Assembly (NCBI GenBank): GCA_026415155.1
Contig: JAOAHQ010000067.1
Span: 1-64,000, forward strand
Direction of reading: 5' to 3'
Source of the DNA: Rhodocyclaceae bacterium
Lineage (GTDB): Bacteria; Pseudomonadota; Gammaproteobacteria; Burkholderiales; Rhodocyclaceae
DNA length: 64,000 nucleotides
In this document: positions 43,681-53,989 of the stretch, piece by piece
Position numbering within the stretch: position 1 is the stretch's first letter
Layout of the letters: every line of letters begins with the position of its first letter
Notes under the pieces: generated by a model
Databases searched by the model: none
Told to the model about the DNA's origin: nothing
What the model saw: only the letters and a program-made list of their open reading frames with translations
Translations under genes and position numbers: made by a program

Positions 43681-44516
43681 ACGCCCAAAACGCCGATCTC
43701 CACTGCCATTCGACCGTCTCTGACGGCTTGCTTCCTCCGGCTGCGCTCATCGAGCGCGCAGTGGCCAACGGCGTCGATCTCTTGGCGCTCACCGATCACG
43801 ACGAAGTGGGCGGGCTCGATGCCGCCATCGCGGCGGCCGAGGCGGCGGGCCTTCCTTTCGTCACCGGTGTGGAGATTTCGGTCTCCTGGGGCGATGATCA
43901 GACCGTCCATATCGTCGGCCTCGGCTTCGATCACCGGCATCCGGGCTTGCGCGCAGGGCTTGAGCGCGTGCGCGGCGGGCGCGATGCGCGCGCCGGCCGC
44001 ATCGCCGAAGAACTCGCCAAGGTCGGCATCGAAGGGGCTTACGAGGGTGCGCTCAAATATGCCGGCAATCCGGCGCTCATCTCGCGCTCGCATTTCGCGC
44101 GTTACATCGTCGAGCGCGGCTTCGCGCCCGACGTGAAGACGGTCTTCGAGCATTGGCTCGCCAAGGGCAAGCCCGGCTATGTGAGCCACCCATGGGCGGA
44201 ACTTGCCGAGGCGGTAGATTGGATTCATGCCGCCGGCGGCATCGCGGTGATCGCCCATCCTGGCCGCTATCGCCTCTCGGCCGCCGAGCGCCGCGCGCTC
44301 TATGCGGCCTTCAAGGATTTGGGCGGCGAGGGCATCGAGGTCGTCTCCGGCGCGGCCACCGCCGAGGAGATCCGCGAGTTTGCAGGGATCGCGCGCGAAT
44401 TTGGCCTGCTTGCCTCGCGCGCCTCGGATTTTCATGGGCCGGGCGAGAGCTACACCGACCTCGGGCGCATGGCGATGCTGCCCTCCGATCTCACCCCCGT
44501 CTGGGCCGCTTGGTGA
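43677..44516 (+). CDS. PHP-domain phosphoesterase (RNase AM/YciV-like)
   Basis: 279 aa metal-dependent phosphoesterase. PHP motifs are DLHCHSTVSDG, LTDHDEVGG, GVEIS, HPGRYRLS and SDFHGPGE, in the order expected for binding three metal ions. Relatives dephosphorylate 3',5'-nucleoside bisphosphates or trim RNA 5' ends. It is next to a YciO-type gene, the same pair found side by side in enterobacteria (yciV-yciO). It overlaps both neighbours. Confidence 0.9.
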   Translation: MNAQNADLHCHSTVSDGLLPPAALIERAVANGVDLLALTDHDEVGGLDAAIAAAEAAGLPFVTGVEISVSWGDDQTVHIVGLGFDHRHPGLRAGLERVRGGRDARAGRIAEELAKVGIEGAYEGALKYAGNPALISRSHFARYIVERGFAPDVKTVFEHWLAKGKPGYVSHPWAELAEAVDWIHAAGGIAVIAHPGRYRLSAAERRALYAAFKDLGGEGIEVVSGAATAEEIREFAGIAREFGLLASRASDFHGPGESYTDLGRMAMLPSDLTPVWAAW

Positions 44517-45139
44517 TGGCGCAGCGCTTCGAGCTTCATCCGCAGCATCCGCAGCCGCGGCTCATCGCTCAGGCGGCGGAGCTCATCCGCCGCGGGGCGC
44601 TTGCCGCCTTCCCGACCGACTCGGCCTATGCCTTGGGGGGGCACCTGGGCGACGCGGCGCTCCTTGAACGCATCCGGCACATCCGCGGCGTGGATGAGCG
44701 CCACCACTTCACGCTCCTGTGCCGCGATCTATCGCAAATCGCCACCTACGCGCGCGTCGATAACACCCAGTATCGCCTGCTCAAGGCGGCGACACCAGGC
44801 CCTTACACTTTCATCCTCGAAGGCACGAAGGAATTGCCGCGCCGCGTGCTGCATCCGAAGCGCAAGACGATCGGTCTTAGGGTGCCCGATCATCCGGTCG
44901 TGCGCGCCTTGCTCGAAGCCTTGCAGGAGCCGATCTTGAGCTCGACCTTGATCCTGCCCGGCGACGAAGAACCGCTCTGTGATGCCGACGAGATCGCCGA
45001 GCGGCTCGGCAGGGCCGTCGATCTGATCCTCGATGCGGGCTTCTGCGGCTGCGGGCTCACGACGGTGGTCAATCTCTCCGCCGGCGGAGTCGAACTCGTG
45101 CGCGCGGGCGTCGGGCCCCTCGCGCCTTTGGGGCTGTGA
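44516..45139 (+). CDS. YciO/YrdC/Sua5 family protein
   Basis: About 207 aa from ATG 44516, overlapping the PHP gene stop (TGATG). The YrdC-fold motif AAFPTDSAYALGG and the substrate region KRKTIGLRVPDHP are present. It resembles YciO, a homologue of the threonylcarbamoyl-AMP synthase TsaC/Sua5 that is needed for tRNA t6A. Whether it makes threonylcarbamoyl-AMP or has only the weaker YciO activity cannot be told from sequence. Confidence 0.9.
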   Translation: MAQRFELHPQHPQPRLIAQAAELIRRGALAAFPTDSAYALGGHLGDAALLERIRHIRGVDERHHFTLLCRDLSQIATYARVDNTQYRLLKAATPGPYTFILEGTKELPRRVLHPKRKTIGLRVPDHPVVRALLEALQEPILSSTLILPGDEEPLCDADEIAERLGRAVDLILDAGFCGCGLTTVVNLSAGGVELVRAGVGPLAPLGL

Positions 45140-45142
45140 CTC

Positions 45143-45784
45143 ATGTACAACTTCGTCCAGACGCTGGCAATCTATGCCCTGCCGGTGCTCTTTGCGATCA
45201 CCTTGCACGAGGCGGCGCACGGCTTCGTCGCGCGGCATTTCGGCGATCCGACCGCCTGGCAAGCGGGCCGCATCACCTTGAATCCCATGAAGCACATCGA
45301 TCCCATCGGCACCGTGCTCATTCCAGCACTCACCGTTTTGCTCGGCGGTTTCTTCTTCGGCTGGGCCAAGCCCGTGCCGGTCGATTTCTCGCGTCTGCGC
45401 CATCCCAAGCAGGACATGCTGTGGGTGGCCGCCGCCGGCCCGGGGGCGAATCTCTTCATGGCGCTCCTTTGGGCGCTCGTCCTCAAGCTCGCCGTCGTCA
45501 TGCCAGAGAATCTCTATAGTCTGCCGCTTGCCGAGATGGCGCGCGCCGGCATCCAGGTCAATGCCGCTCTGATGCTTTTGAATCTCTTGCCGATTCCGCC
45601 CCTCGATGGCGGCCGTATCGCCGTGAGCCTCTTGCCCGCGGGGCTCGCCTGGCGCTTGGCGCGGCTTGAGCGCTATGGCTTGTTGATCCTCGTGACGCTG
45701 ATATTCTTCGGCCTCCTCGATCGGATTCTGACGCCGCTGTTGCGTTCCTTCCTCTTCTTCGTCAAAAACCTCTTTGCGCTCTGA
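45143..45784 (+). CDS. Site-2 protease family (M50) membrane metallopeptidase
   Basis: 213 aa with about five hydrophobic segments. The zinc-binding motif HEAAH lies in ITLHEAAHGFVARHFGD near residue 22, and the third ligand lies in NLLPIPPLDGGRI. This is the short group without PDZ domains. Substrate unknown. It lies three bases after the YciO-like gene and three bases before trpS, inside the long plus-strand run. Confidence 0.92.
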   Translation: MYNFVQTLAIYALPVLFAITLHEAAHGFVARHFGDPTAWQAGRITLNPMKHIDPIGTVLIPALTVLLGGFFFGWAKPVPVDFSRLRHPKQDMLWVAAAGPGANLFMALLWALVLKLAVVMPENLYSLPLAEMARAGIQVNAALMLLNLLPIPPLDGGRIAVSLLPAGLAWRLARLERYGLLILVTLIFFGLLDRILTPLLRSFLFFVKNLFAL

Positions 45785-45787
45785 ACC

Positions 45788-46990
45788 ATGTACGCTCCTC
45801 GCGTTCTTTCTGGCATGCGCCCGACGGGCCGCCTGCATCTCGGCCACTACCACGGCGTGCTCGCCAACTGGGTGCGCCTCCAGCATGAATATCCCTGTCT
45901 CTTCTTCGTCGCCGACTGGCATGCGCTCACCACCGCTTACGACGAGCCGGGCACGATCACGCAGCATGCCTGGGACATGGTGATCGACTGGCTTGCCGCC
46001 GGCGTCGATCCAGCGCAGGCAACGCTCTTCATTCAGTCGCGCGTGCCCGAGCATGCCGAACTGCACCTCTTGCTCTCGATGATGACGCCGCTCTCCTGGC
46101 TCGAACGCGTGCCGACCTACAAGGATCAGCAGGAGAAGCTCACCCACAAGGATCTGACGACCTACGGCTTTCTCGGCTATCCGCTTCTGCAGGCGGCCGA
46201 CATCCTGATCTACCGCGCCGACAAGGTGCCGGTCGGCGAGGATCAGGTGCCGCATCTCGAATTCGCGCGCGAGATCGCGCGCCGCTTCAACCACCTCTAT
46301 GGCCGTGAGCCCGGCTTCGAGGAAAAGGCGAAGGAGGCGATCAAAAAGCTCGGCAGCAAGCGCGCCAAGCTCTACGAAGAATTGCGCACGCGCTACCAGG
46401 AAAAGGGCGAGGAGAGTGCGCTCGAACAGGCCCATGCCTTGCTCGATGAGGCGCAAAACCTCTCGCATGGCGACCGTGAGCGGCTCTTTGGCTATCTCGA
46501 GGGCGCCGGCCGCATGATCCTCGTCGAGCCGGAGGCGCTGCTCACCCACGCTTCGCGCATGCCTGGCCTCGATGGCCAGAAGATGTCGAAGTCCTACGGC
46601 AACACGATCTTCCTGCGCGAGGACGAGGAATCGGTGAGAAAGAAGGTGCGCACCATGCAGACCGATCCGGCGCGCGTGCGGCGCTCGGATGCGGGCGACC
46701 CGGACAAATGCCCGGTGTGGCAGTTTCACCAGATCTACTCGAGCGAGGAGGTCAAGGCGTGGGTGCAGCAAGGCTGCCGCTCGGCCGGCATCGGCTGTCT
46801 CGAATGCAAGGAGCCGGTCATCGAGGGCGTCTTGAAGGAGCAGGCGCCGATGCACGAGCGCGCCAAGATGTATGAGGAAGACCCGCAGCTCGTCAAGAAC
46901 ATCATCGCCGATGGCTGCGAAAAGGCGAGAAAGCTTGCCCAGGAGACGATGCGCGACGTGCGCGAGGCGATCGGGCTGGACTACGCCTGA
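45788..46990 (+). CDS. trpS: Tryptophanyl-tRNA synthetase
   Basis: Charges tRNA-Trp. 400 aa, the longer form common in betaproteobacteria. The class I signatures are GRLHLGHY (HIGH equivalent) and KMSKSYGN (KMSKS). A helical insertion (about residues 175-225, FEEKAKEAIKKLGSKR and on) is typical of this form. The stop overlaps the scpA start by one base (TGATG), giving the common trpS-scpA-scpB order. Confidence 0.96.
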   Translation: MYAPRVLSGMRPTGRLHLGHYHGVLANWVRLQHEYPCLFFVADWHALTTAYDEPGTITQHAWDMVIDWLAAGVDPAQATLFIQSRVPEHAELHLLLSMMTPLSWLERVPTYKDQQEKLTHKDLTTYGFLGYPLLQAADILIYRADKVPVGEDQVPHLEFAREIARRFNHLYGREPGFEEKAKEAIKKLGSKRAKLYEELRTRYQEKGEESALEQAHALLDEAQNLSHGDRERLFGYLEGAGRMILVEPEALLTHASRMPGLDGQKMSKSYGNTIFLREDEESVRKKVRTMQTDPARVRRSDAGDPDKCPVWQFHQIYSSEEVKAWVQQGCRSAGIGCLECKEPVIEGVLKEQAPMHERAKMYEEDPQLVKNIIADGCEKARKLAQETMRDVREAIGLDYA

Positions 46991-47898
46991 TGGAGGAGAC
47001 CCAAAAAGCCGGCGCTGGCGGCAATGAAGGCGTCTTGCCGGGCGCCGACTCGCCTCGAAAAGTCGGCGCTGGCAAGACGGCCTCGGCATCGCCGGCGCCG
47101 CACGTGCCGAAACTCTACGGCGAGCCCTTGCCCGAGCTGCCGCGCGACCTCTACATCCCGCCGGATGCCTTAGAGGTCATCCTCGAAGCCTTCGAGGGGC
47201 CGCTCGATCTGCTGCTCTATCTCATCCGCAAGGCGAACATCAACATCCTCGACATCCCGATGGCGCCTTTGACGGCGCAATATCTCGACTACGTCGAGGC
47301 TATGCGGCGCAGCAACCTGGAACTTGCCGCTGACTACCTCTTGATGGCGGCGATGCTGCTCGAGATCAAGTCGCGCATGCTCTTGCCGCGGCCAACCAAG
47401 ACCGACAGCGGGGAACCCGAGGATCCGCGCGCGGAGCTCGTACGCCGCCTGATGGAATACGAGCGCATCAAGCTCGCCGCGGCGCGGCTCGATGCGCTGC
47501 CGCAGGCCGGCCGCGATTTCGAGTGGGTGACGGTGTGGCTTGCCGACAAGGTGGGGCAGCGCCAGCCCGAAGTCAGCGTGCACGATTTGCAGCTCGTCTG
47601 GCTTTCCCTGATGCAGAAGGCGCGCGTGCGGCAGCACCACCGCATCCGCCGCGAGGAGCTTTCGGTGCGCGAACACATGGGAATCATCTTGCGCAAATTG
47701 CAAGGACGCGGCTATGTCGTCTTCGAGGAGCTCTTCGAGCTCGACGGCGTCCATTCGAGCGTCGCGGCCCTGGTGGTGAGCTTTCTCGCCATCTTGGAGC
47801 TTGCCCGCGAGCGGCTCGTCGAGATCGTGCAAAGCGAGGCGCTGGCACCCATTTACGTAAAATCCGTCCATGACGAACCTCACGCTCTACAGGCCTGA
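46990..47898 (+). CDS. scpA: Segregation and condensation protein A, with repeat-derived N-terminal extension
   Basis: Kleisin that bridges the SMC heads. 302 aa. The kleisin core starts near residue 56 ([20 protein letters not shown]), and the C-terminal winged helix ([20 protein letters not shown]) binds an SMC head. The first 35 or so residues are a low-complexity extension, and bases 47005-47081 there contain three copies of the dispersed repeat (plus, minus, plus), encoding KAGAGG, GVLPGAD and KVGAGKTA. Overlaps scpB by 29 bases. Confidence 0.95.
   Translation: MEETQKAGAGGNEGVLPGADSPRKVGAGKTASASPAPHVPKLYGEPLPELPRDLYIPPDALEVILEAFEGPLDLLLYLIRKANINILDIPMAPLTAQYLDYVEAMRRSNLELAADYLLMAAMLLEIKSRMLLPRPTKTDSGEPEDPRAELVRRLMEYERIKLAAARLDALPQAGRDFEWVTVWLADKVGQRQPEVSVHDLQLVWLSLMQKARVRQHHRIRREELSVREHMGIILRKLQGRGYVVFEELFELDGVHSSVAALVVSFLAILELARERLVEIVQSEALAPIYVKSVHDEPHALQA
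47005..47031 (+). repeat. Dispersed repeat copy 10 (degenerate), in frame at the start of scpA
   Basis: The first 17 bases match the consensus with one change; a four-base insertion (ATGA or similar) precedes the final GGC. First of three neighbouring copies. Confidence 0.5.
47029..47050 (-). repeat. Dispersed repeat copy 11 (degenerate, inverted) in scpA
   Basis: Minus-strand copy with one inserted base and a few changes. With copy 12 it forms an inverted pair: GCGCCGACT (47042-47050) and AGTCGGCGC (47061-47069) can pair around a 10-base loop. Confidence 0.5.
47059..47081 (+). repeat. Dispersed repeat copy 12, in frame in scpA
   Basis: Plus-strand copy with two core mismatches, preceded by AAA. 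Read as Lys-Val-Gly-Ala-Gly-Lys-Thr-Ala. Confidence 0.8.
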
Positions 47899-48535
47899 AG
47901 ACTACAAGAAGGTGCTCGAAGCGGCCCTGCTCGCCGCCCCCGAGCCCTTGTCGCTTGCCGAGCTCAAGAAACTCTTCGACGAGGAGTTCGACGACGAGAC
48001 CTGGCGCACGCTGCTCGATGATCTCAAGCGCGACTGGGCCGGCCGCGGCGTCGAGCTCGTGCAGCTTGCTTCCGGCTGGCGCTTTCAGACGCGTCCCGAA
48101 TACCAGGTCTTCCTCGACCGCTTGAAGAACGAGAAGCCGCCGCGCTACTCGCGCGCCGTGATGGAGACGCTGGCGATCATCGCCTACCGTCAGCCGGTCA
48201 CGCGCGGCGATATCGAAGAGATTCGTGGCGTGGCCGTTTCGCCGAACGTCCTCAAGACCCTCGAAGGGCGCGGCTGGATCGACACCGTCGGCCACCGCGA
48301 CTCGCCTGGCCGCCCCGCCCTCTATGCCACCACGCGCAAGTTTCTCGACGATTTGGGGCTGCGCAGCCTCGCCGAGCTGCCGCCGCTCGCCGAAATCGAA
48401 CGGATCATCGATGCCCAAGCCCGCCCAACCCAAGAAGCCCACCCCGCGCCGCCCCTCCAAGCCGACGAGTCCGCGGCCATTGCCCAACCGCCAGCGCAAA
48501 GCGACGCCTTCGCAAGCGCCGACGCGAGCGGCTAA
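47870..48535 (+). CDS. scpB: Segregation and condensation protein B
   Basis: Dimeric winged-helix protein that binds ScpA in the SMC condensin. 221 aa. Conserved [22 protein letters not shown] at the start and [31 protein letters not shown] in the second winged helix. The last 45 residues are a Pro/Ala-rich tail that overlaps the start of rluB by 125 bases in another frame. Confidence 0.95.
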   Translation: MTNLTLYRPEDYKKVLEAALLAAPEPLSLAELKKLFDEEFDDETWRTLLDDLKRDWAGRGVELVQLASGWRFQTRPEYQVFLDRLKNEKPPRYSRAVMETLAIIAYRQPVTRGDIEEIRGVAVSPNVLKTLEGRGWIDTVGHRDSPGRPALYATTRKFLDDLGLRSLAELPPLAEIERIIDAQARPTQEAHPAPPLQADESAAIAQPPAQSDAFASADASG

Positions 48536-49307
48536 GCCTCGCGCGGCGCTTAAAGCCCACCCGCCGACGGTCAAGCTGCAAAAGGCGCTCGCCGATCTGG
48601 GCCTTGCTTCGCGGCGCGAGATCGAGGCATGGATCGCCGCCGGCCGCATCGAGGTCAATGGCGAAAAGGCGCATCTTGGGCAGCGTGTCTGTCCAACCGA
48701 TCGGGTCAAGGTGGGCGGCAAGCTCGTCCACTTGCGTTTCGCAAGGCGGCTGCCGCGCGTGCTCCTCTACCACAAACCGGAGGGGGAGATCGTCTCACGC
48801 GACGATCCCGAAGGGCGTCCCTCGGTCTTCAATGCCTTGCCGCGCTTAAAGGGCGGGCGCTGGATCGCGATCGGAAGGCTCGATTTCAATTCCTGCGGCC
48901 TGCTGCTTTTTACGACCGATGGCGCGCTTGCCAACCGGCTCATGCATCCGCGCTACCGGATCGAGCGCGAGTACGCAGTGCGCGTGCTCGGTGAGCTCGA
49001 TGAGGCTTCGCGAAAGCGCCTGACCGAAGGCATCGAGCTCGAGGATGGCCCGGCGAAGTTCCTGCGCCTTATCGATGCCGGCGGGGAGGGGGCGAACCAC
49101 TGGTATCACGTGACGCTCGAGGAAGGCCGCAACCGCGAGGTGCGGCGCTTGTTTGCCGCCGTCGGCGTGACGGTGAGCCGCCTGATGCGCATCCGCTATG
49201 GCCCGATAACGCTGCCGGCCAACTTGCGGCGCGGCCAATGCCTTGAACTCGAACCCAGCGAGGTCGAGGCTCTCTTAGGAGCCCTGGGGGTGAACGCCGC
49301 CGCCTGA
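48411..49307 (+). CDS. rluB: 23S rRNA pseudouridine synthase RluB
   Basis: Makes pseudouridine 2605 in 23S rRNA. About 298 aa from ATG 48411 ([17 protein letters not shown]). A basic Pro/Lys/Arg-rich N-terminal extension precedes an S4 RNA-binding domain ([19 protein letters not shown]) and the RsuA-family catalytic core with Asp in [22 protein letters not shown] is the conserved motif III. A start near the S4 domain is possible, but no ATG there is as well placed. It lies head to tail with scpB. Confidence 0.93.
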   Translation: MPKPAQPKKPTPRRPSKPTSPRPLPNRQRKATPSQAPTRAAKPRAALKAHPPTVKLQKALADLGLASRREIEAWIAAGRIEVNGEKAHLGQRVCPTDRVKVGGKLVHLRFARRLPRVLLYHKPEGEIVSRDDPEGRPSVFNALPRLKGGRWIAIGRLDFNSCGLLLFTTDGALANRLMHPRYRIEREYAVRVLGELDEASRKRLTEGIELEDGPAKFLRLIDAGGEGANHWYHVTLEEGRNREVRRLFAAVGVTVSRLMRIRYGPITLPANLRRGQCLELEPSEVEALLGALGVNAAA

Positions 49308-49309
49308 AA

Positions 49310-49338
49310 TTGCTTTATCGCGCAATCACTTTTATAAT
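49310..49338 (+). promoter_or_regulatory. Promoter of the rimP-nusA-infB operon
   Basis: TTGCTT (49310-49315), a 17-base spacer and a perfect TATAAT (49333-49338). It begins two bases after the rluB stop and gives a leader of about 95 bases before the rimP ATG. Confidence 0.75.
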
Positions 49339-49393
49339 GCGCGGCTTTACGGAGGCTCCTTTCCCTACGCGCAGCGTGGGGGAGGGCGAAAAG

Positions 49394-49422
49394 AAAATGG
49401 GCAGTCTGCCCATTTTTTATTT
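49394..49422 (+). terminator. Leader terminator/attenuator before rimP
   Basis: AAAATGGGCAG (49394-49404) and CTGCCCATTTT (49406-49416) form an 11-bp inverted repeat followed by more T residues, a textbook intrinsic terminator. It lies between the operon promoter and the rimP start, so transcripts must read through it. An upstream hairpin, CCTACGC-gca-GCGTGGG (about 49364-49380), could pair earlier in the leader. In E. coli this operon is likewise controlled through its leader by NusA. Confidence 0.75.
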
Positions 49423-49438
49423 GTGGCGCTGGAAGGGC

Positions 49439-49897
49439 ATGGCGGATCTGGTAGGACTCATCGAGCAGGCGGTCAATGGATTGGGCTTCGAACTCGTCGA
49501 ATTCGAGACGAGCCCGCGCGCGCGCCTGTTGCGCGTCTATATCGACCGCCTCCCCGAGGAAGGCACGGGGCTGCGCGCCGGCGGCATCACAGTCGATGAC
49601 TGCGCCGTGGTGAGCAATCATTTGACGCACCTCTTCGCGGTCGAGCACGTCGATTACGACCGGCTCGAAGTCTCTTCGCCCGGGCTCGATCGGCCGCTCA
49701 AGAAGGCTGCGGACTACCAGCGGTTTGCTGGCCAGGAGGTGCAGCTCAAGCTGCGCATTCCTGAGGGCAAGCAGCGGAACTTTTCGGGCACGATCGTCGG
49801 CCTCATCGACGATCGCGTCCAGATCGCCACCGAAGACGGCGCCCGTGAGTTTACCCTCGACAATATCGAGCGAGCGCGCCTGGTGCCGAAGTTTTGA
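49439..49897 (+). CDS. rimP: Ribosome maturation factor RimP
   Basis: Helps assemble the 30S subunit. About 152 aa from ATG 49439 (MADLVGLIEQAVNGLGFELV); the frame is open upstream to 49310, but that part is the leader with promoter and terminator. Conserved GGITVDDCAVVSNHLT and YDRLEVSSPGLDRPLKKAADY mark the N-terminal domain; the C-terminal part is a Sm-like barrel. First gene of the operon. Confidence 0.95.
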   Translation: MADLVGLIEQAVNGLGFELVEFETSPRARLLRVYIDRLPEEGTGLRAGGITVDDCAVVSNHLTHLFAVEHVDYDRLEVSSPGLDRPLKKAADYQRFAGQEVQLKLRIPEGKQRNFSGTIVGLIDDRVQIATEDGAREFTLDNIERARLVPKF

Positions 49898-49924
49898 CGA
49901 ATCGAAAAAGGATGGGAGATTGGA

Positions 49925-51409
49925 ATGAGTCGCGAATTGCTGCTGCTGGTCGATGCCCTGGCGCGGGAAAAGAACGTCGATAAGGAGATCGTGTTCGGCG
50001 CCTTGGAACAAGCGCTCGCCTCGGCGACCAAGAAGCGCATTCACGACGAGGCCGATGTGCGGGTCGAGATCAATCGCCAGACGGGCGAGTACGAAGCCTT
50101 TCGCCGCTGGCTGGTGCTCGACGACGACGAGGTCGAGATTCCCGCCCAGCAGATCGGTCTATCCGAGGCGCGCAAGGAAGATCCCGAGGTGGAAATCGGC
50201 GACTACATCGAGGAGCAACTCGAAGCCGTCGACTTCGGCCGCATCGGCGCCCAGACGGCCAAGCAGGTGATCTTGCAGAAGATTCGCGATGCGGAGCGCG
50301 AGCAGGTGCTGAACGATTTTCTCGAACGCAAGGAGCATCTCGTTACCGGCACCATCAAGCGCATCGAACGCGGCAATGCGATCGTCGAAGTGGGCCGCCT
50401 CGAGGCGCTCTTGCCGCGCGATCAGATGATCCCGAAGGAAAATCTGCGCCCCGGCGACCGCGTGCGGGCCTGGCTCATGAAGATCGACAAGAACGCGCGC
50501 GGCCCGCAGCTGATCCTCTCGCGCACCGCGCCGCAGTTCATCATCAAGCTCTTCGAACTCGAAGTGCCCGAGATCGAGGATGGCCTGTTGGAAATCAAGT
50601 CGGCGGCGCGCGATCCCGGAGTGCGCGCCAAGATCGCCGTCAAGTCGAATGATCCGCGCATCGATCCGATCGGTACCTGTGTCGGCATGCGCGGCTCGCG
50701 CGTCACCGCCGTCACCAATGAGCTGGCCGGCGAACGCGTCGACATCGTGCTGTGGTCGCCCGATCCGGCGCAGTTCGTCATCGGCGCGCTCGCGCCCGCC
50801 GAGGTCAATTCGATCGTCGTCGATGAAGAGAAGCACAGCATGGACGTCGTCGTCGATGAGGACAATCTGGCAATCGCGATTGGCCGCAACGGCCAGAACG
50901 TGCGGCTGGCCTCGGAGCTCACCGGCTGGACGATCAACCTGATGACCGTCGAAGAATCGCGGGCCAAGCACGAGCAGGAGACCGCCGCGATCCGCCAGCT
51001 CTTCATGGACAAGCTCGACGTCGATCAGGAGGTTGCCGACATCCTCGTCCAGGAGGGTTTTTCGACCCTCGAAGAAGTCGCCTACGTGCCGCTTGCCGAA
51101 ATGCTCGAGATCGAAGCCTTCGACGAGGCGACGGTCAACGAATTGCGCGACCGTGCCCGCAATGTCTTGCTCACCGAGGCGATCGCTGACGAGGAGCAAT
51201 TGGAGAAAGTCGAAGAAGCCATGCTGACGCTCGAAGGCATGGACAAGCCGCTCGCTGCCAAGCTGGCGAAAAACGGCATCTATACCCGTGATGCCCTCGC
51301 TGATCTGGCGGTTGATGAGTTGATGGAAATGACCGGCATCGACGAGGCGCGTGCCAAAGCCCTGATCACCGTCGCGCGCGCGCACTGGTTCGCCGATGAA
51401 ACGAAGTAA
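49925..51409 (+). CDS. nusA: Transcription termination/antitermination factor NusA
   Basis: RNA polymerase-binding elongation factor. 494 aa. It has an N-terminal RNAP-binding domain, an S1 domain ([20 protein letters not shown]), two KH domains ([18 protein letters not shown] and [21 protein letters not shown]) and two C-terminal helix-hairpin-helix acidic repeats ending [14 protein letters not shown]. It may act on the leader terminator of its own operon. Confidence 0.97.
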   Translation: MSRELLLLVDALAREKNVDKEIVFGALEQALASATKKRIHDEADVRVEINRQTGEYEAFRRWLVLDDDEVEIPAQQIGLSEARKEDPEVEIGDYIEEQLEAVDFGRIGAQTAKQVILQKIRDAEREQVLNDFLERKEHLVTGTIKRIERGNAIVEVGRLEALLPRDQMIPKENLRPGDRVRAWLMKIDKNARGPQLILSRTAPQFIIKLFELEVPEIEDGLLEIKSAARDPGVRAKIAVKSNDPRIDPIGTCVGMRGSRVTAVTNELAGERVDIVLWSPDPAQFVIGALAPAEVNSIVVDEEKHSMDVVVDEDNLAIAIGRNGQNVRLASELTGWTINLMTVEESRAKHEQETAAIRQLFMDKLDVDQEVADILVQEGFSTLEEVAYVPLAEMLEIEAFDEATVNELRDRARNVLLTEAIADEEQLEKVEEAMLTLEGMDKPLAAKLAKNGIYTRDALADLAVDELMEMTGIDEARAKALITVARAHWFADETK

Positions 51410-51418
51410 GGAGGGCCC

Positions 51419-53989
51419 ATGACAGCCCAGATGAGTGTTGCCCAATTCGCCGCGGAGCTCAAAATGCCGCCGCTGGCGCTGATCGAACAGCTCGCCAAGG
51501 CCGGCGTCGTCAAGCAAAGCAGCGCCGATACGCTGACCGAGCAGGACAAGACGCGCCTCCTTGAATTCTTGCGCAAATCGCATGGCGAGACCGCGCCCAA
51601 GGCGAAGATCACCCTGACGCGCAAGCAGACCACCGAGATCAAGGCGGCCGATGCCACGGGCAAGGCGCGCACGATCCAGGTCGAGGTGCGCAAGAAGCGC
51701 ACTTTCGTCAAGCGCGATCTCGAAATTCCGTCCGAGACGCCGGCGGCGGAAGCTGTGGCGCCCGCGGCGGCGCCTGCGCCGGTCATCGATGCCGAGCAAG
51801 CGGCGCTGCGCGAGGCCGAGGCGAAGCGTCAGGCGGAACTCGCGGCGATCCAGGCCGCCGAGCTCAAGGAGAAGCAGGAGCGCGAGGCTCGCGCGCGCGC
51901 CGAAGCCGAAGCGCGGCTCGCGCAGCTCAAGGCCCAGGCCGAGGCGAAGAGCGCAGCGGGGGTGGAAGAAGCCGCAGCTGCGGTCACCGGCACGTTGCAC
52001 AAGCCGGCCGCCAAGCCGAGCGAGGAAAAGAAGGCCGAGAAGAAGGCCGACAAGAAAGGCGAGGTCAAGACGATCGCGAAGAGCGAAGAGGAACGCGTCC
52101 GGCGCAGCATCAAGACGCGCGGCGATGCCGGCGGCGGCACTGCCGGCTGGCGCGGCGGGCCCAAGCAGGGCAACCGCCACGGCCGCCATGGAACGGAAGA
52201 GCGTTCGGCATCGCCGCCCGTCGAGCAGGTGGTGCGCGAGGTGCATGTGCCGGAGACGATCTCGGTGGCGGATCTTGCGCACAAGATGGCCGTCAAGGCG
52301 GCCGAGGTCATCAAGGTGCTCATGAAGATGGGCATGATGGTGACCATCAACCAGCATCTCGATCAGGAAACCGCGATGATCGTCGTCGAGGAGATGGGGC
52401 ATAAGGCCTTTGCGGCCAAGCTCGACGATCCCGATGCCTTCCTCGACGAGGCCCAGGCCCGTCACAAGGATGCGCCGCTTTTGCCGCGCGCGCCGGTGGT
52501 TACCGTCATGGGCCACGTCGACCATGGCAAGACCTCGCTGCTTGACTATATCCGCCGCACCAAGGTGGCGGCGGGCGAAGCGGGCGGCATCACCCAGCAC
52601 ATCGGCGCCTATCACGTCGAGACGCCGCGCGGCATGGTGACCTTCCTCGACACGCCGGGCCACGCGGCCTTCACGGCGATGCGCGCGCGCGGCGCCAAGG
52701 CGACCGACATCGTCATCCTGGTCGTCGCCGCCGACGACGGCGTCATGCCGCAGACGGTGGAGGCGATCCACCATGCCAAGGCGGCCAACGTGCCGATCGT
52801 CGTCGCGCTCAACAAGATCGACAAGCCCGAGGCCAATCCCGAGCGTATCAAGCAGGAACTGATCGCCCACGGCGTCGTGCCCGAGGAATATGGCGGCGAT
52901 TCGCCCTTCGTGCCGGTGTCGGCCAAGAAAGGCACCGGCATCGACGACTTGCTCGAACACGTGCTCTTGCAGGCCGAAATCCTCGAACTCAAGGCGCCGC
53001 GGGATGCGCCCGCCAAGGGGCTCGTCATCGAAGCCCGCCTCGACAAGGGCAAGGGGCCGGTGGCGACGGTGCTCGTGCAATCGGGCACCTTGCGGCGCGG
53101 CGACGTGCTCCTGGTGGGCCAGGTCTGGGGCCGCGTGCGCGCCATGCTCGACGAAAACGGCAAGCCCGTCGAAGAGGCCGGGCCATCGATTCCCGTCGAG
53201 ATCCAGGGTCTTTCCGACGTGCCACAGGCCGGCGATGAGGCCATCGTGCTCGCCGACGAACGCAAGGCGCGCGAGATCGCGCTCTTCCGTCAGGGCAAGT
53301 TCCGCGATGTGCGGCTCGCCAAACAGCAGGCTGCCAAGCTCGAGAACATGTTCGAGCAGATGGGCGAGGGCGAGGTCAAGGTGCTGCCACTCATCATCAA
53401 GGCCGACGTGCAGGGCTCGCAAGAAGCGCTCACCCATGCGCTCACCAAGCTGTCGACCGACGAGGTCAAGGTCAATGTGATCCACGCCGCGGTGGGCGGC
53501 ATTTCGGAGTCTGACGTCAACCTCGCCCAGGCCTCCAAGGCCGTCATCATTGGCTTTAACACGCGGGCCGATGCCGGCGCGCGCAAGGCCGCCGAGACCT
53601 TCGGCGTCGACATCCGCTATTACAACATCATCTACGATGCCGTCGATGACGTGAAGGCAGCGCTCTCCGGCATGCTGACGCCTGAGAAGCGCGAGAACGT
53701 CATCGGCATGGTCGAGGTGCGCCAGGTGTTCCGCATCTCGAAGGTCGGCACCGTCGCGGGCTGCATGGTGCTCTCTGGCCTCGTCAAACGCGGCGCCCAG
53801 GTGCGCGTGCTGCGCGACAACGTCGTCATCCATACCGGCGAGCTCGATTCCTTGAAGCGCTTCAAGGACGACGTGCGCGAAGTCAAGGAAGGCTTCGAGT
53901 GCGGCTTGAGCCTCAAGAACTACAACGACATCCAGCCGGGCGACCAGCTCGAAATCTTCGAAGTGCAAGAAATTGCACGCAGCTTGTAA
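51419..53989 (+). CDS. infB: Translation initiation factor IF-2
   Basis: GTPase that brings fMet-tRNA to the 30S subunit. 856 aa. The N-terminal IF2N domain ([26 protein letters not shown]) is followed by a long charged Ala/Glu/Lys linker and the G domain with [20 protein letters not shown] and NKIDKPEA. The C-terminal domains end in [17 protein letters not shown]. The TAA stop (53987-53989) touches a dispersed repeat copy that runs into rbfA. Confidence 0.97.
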   Translation: MTAQMSVAQFAAELKMPPLALIEQLAKAGVVKQSSADTLTEQDKTRLLEFLRKSHGETAPKAKITLTRKQTTEIKAADATGKARTIQVEVRKKRTFVKRDLEIPSETPAAEAVAPAAAPAPVIDAEQAALREAEAKRQAELAAIQAAELKEKQEREARARAEAEARLAQLKAQAEAKSAAGVEEAAAAVTGTLHKPAAKPSEEKKAEKKADKKGEVKTIAKSEEERVRRSIKTRGDAGGGTAGWRGGPKQGNRHGRHGTEERSASPPVEQVVREVHVPETISVADLAHKMAVKAAEVIKVLMKMGMMVTINQHLDQETAMIVVEEMGHKAFAAKLDDPDAFLDEAQARHKDAPLLPRAPVVTVMGHVDHGKTSLLDYIRRTKVAAGEAGGITQHIGAYHVETPRGMVTFLDTPGHAAFTAMRARGAKATDIVILVVAADDGVMPQTVEAIHHAKAANVPIVVALNKIDKPEANPERIKQELIAHGVVPEEYGGDSPFVPVSAKKGTGIDDLLEHVLLQAEILELKAPRDAPAKGLVIEARLDKGKGPVATVLVQSGTLRRGDVLLVGQVWGRVRAMLDENGKPVEEAGPSIPVEIQGLSDVPQAGDEAIVLADERKAREIALFRQGKFRDVRLAKQQAAKLENMFEQMGEGEVKVLPLIIKADVQGSQEALTHALTKLSTDEVKVNVIHAAVGGISESDVNLAQASKAVIIGFNTRADAGARKAAETFGVDIRYYNIIYDAVDDVKAALSGMLTPEKRENVIGMVEVRQVFRISKVGTVAGCMVLSGLVKRGAQVRVLRDNVVIHTGELDSLKRFKDDVREVKEGFECGLSLKNYNDIQPGDQLEIFEVQEIARSL

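Noticed and set aside
44729-47089. A 786-codon antisense frame across trpS and neighbours
   Set aside because: It is the complement of four recognisable genes and shows no protein family features.
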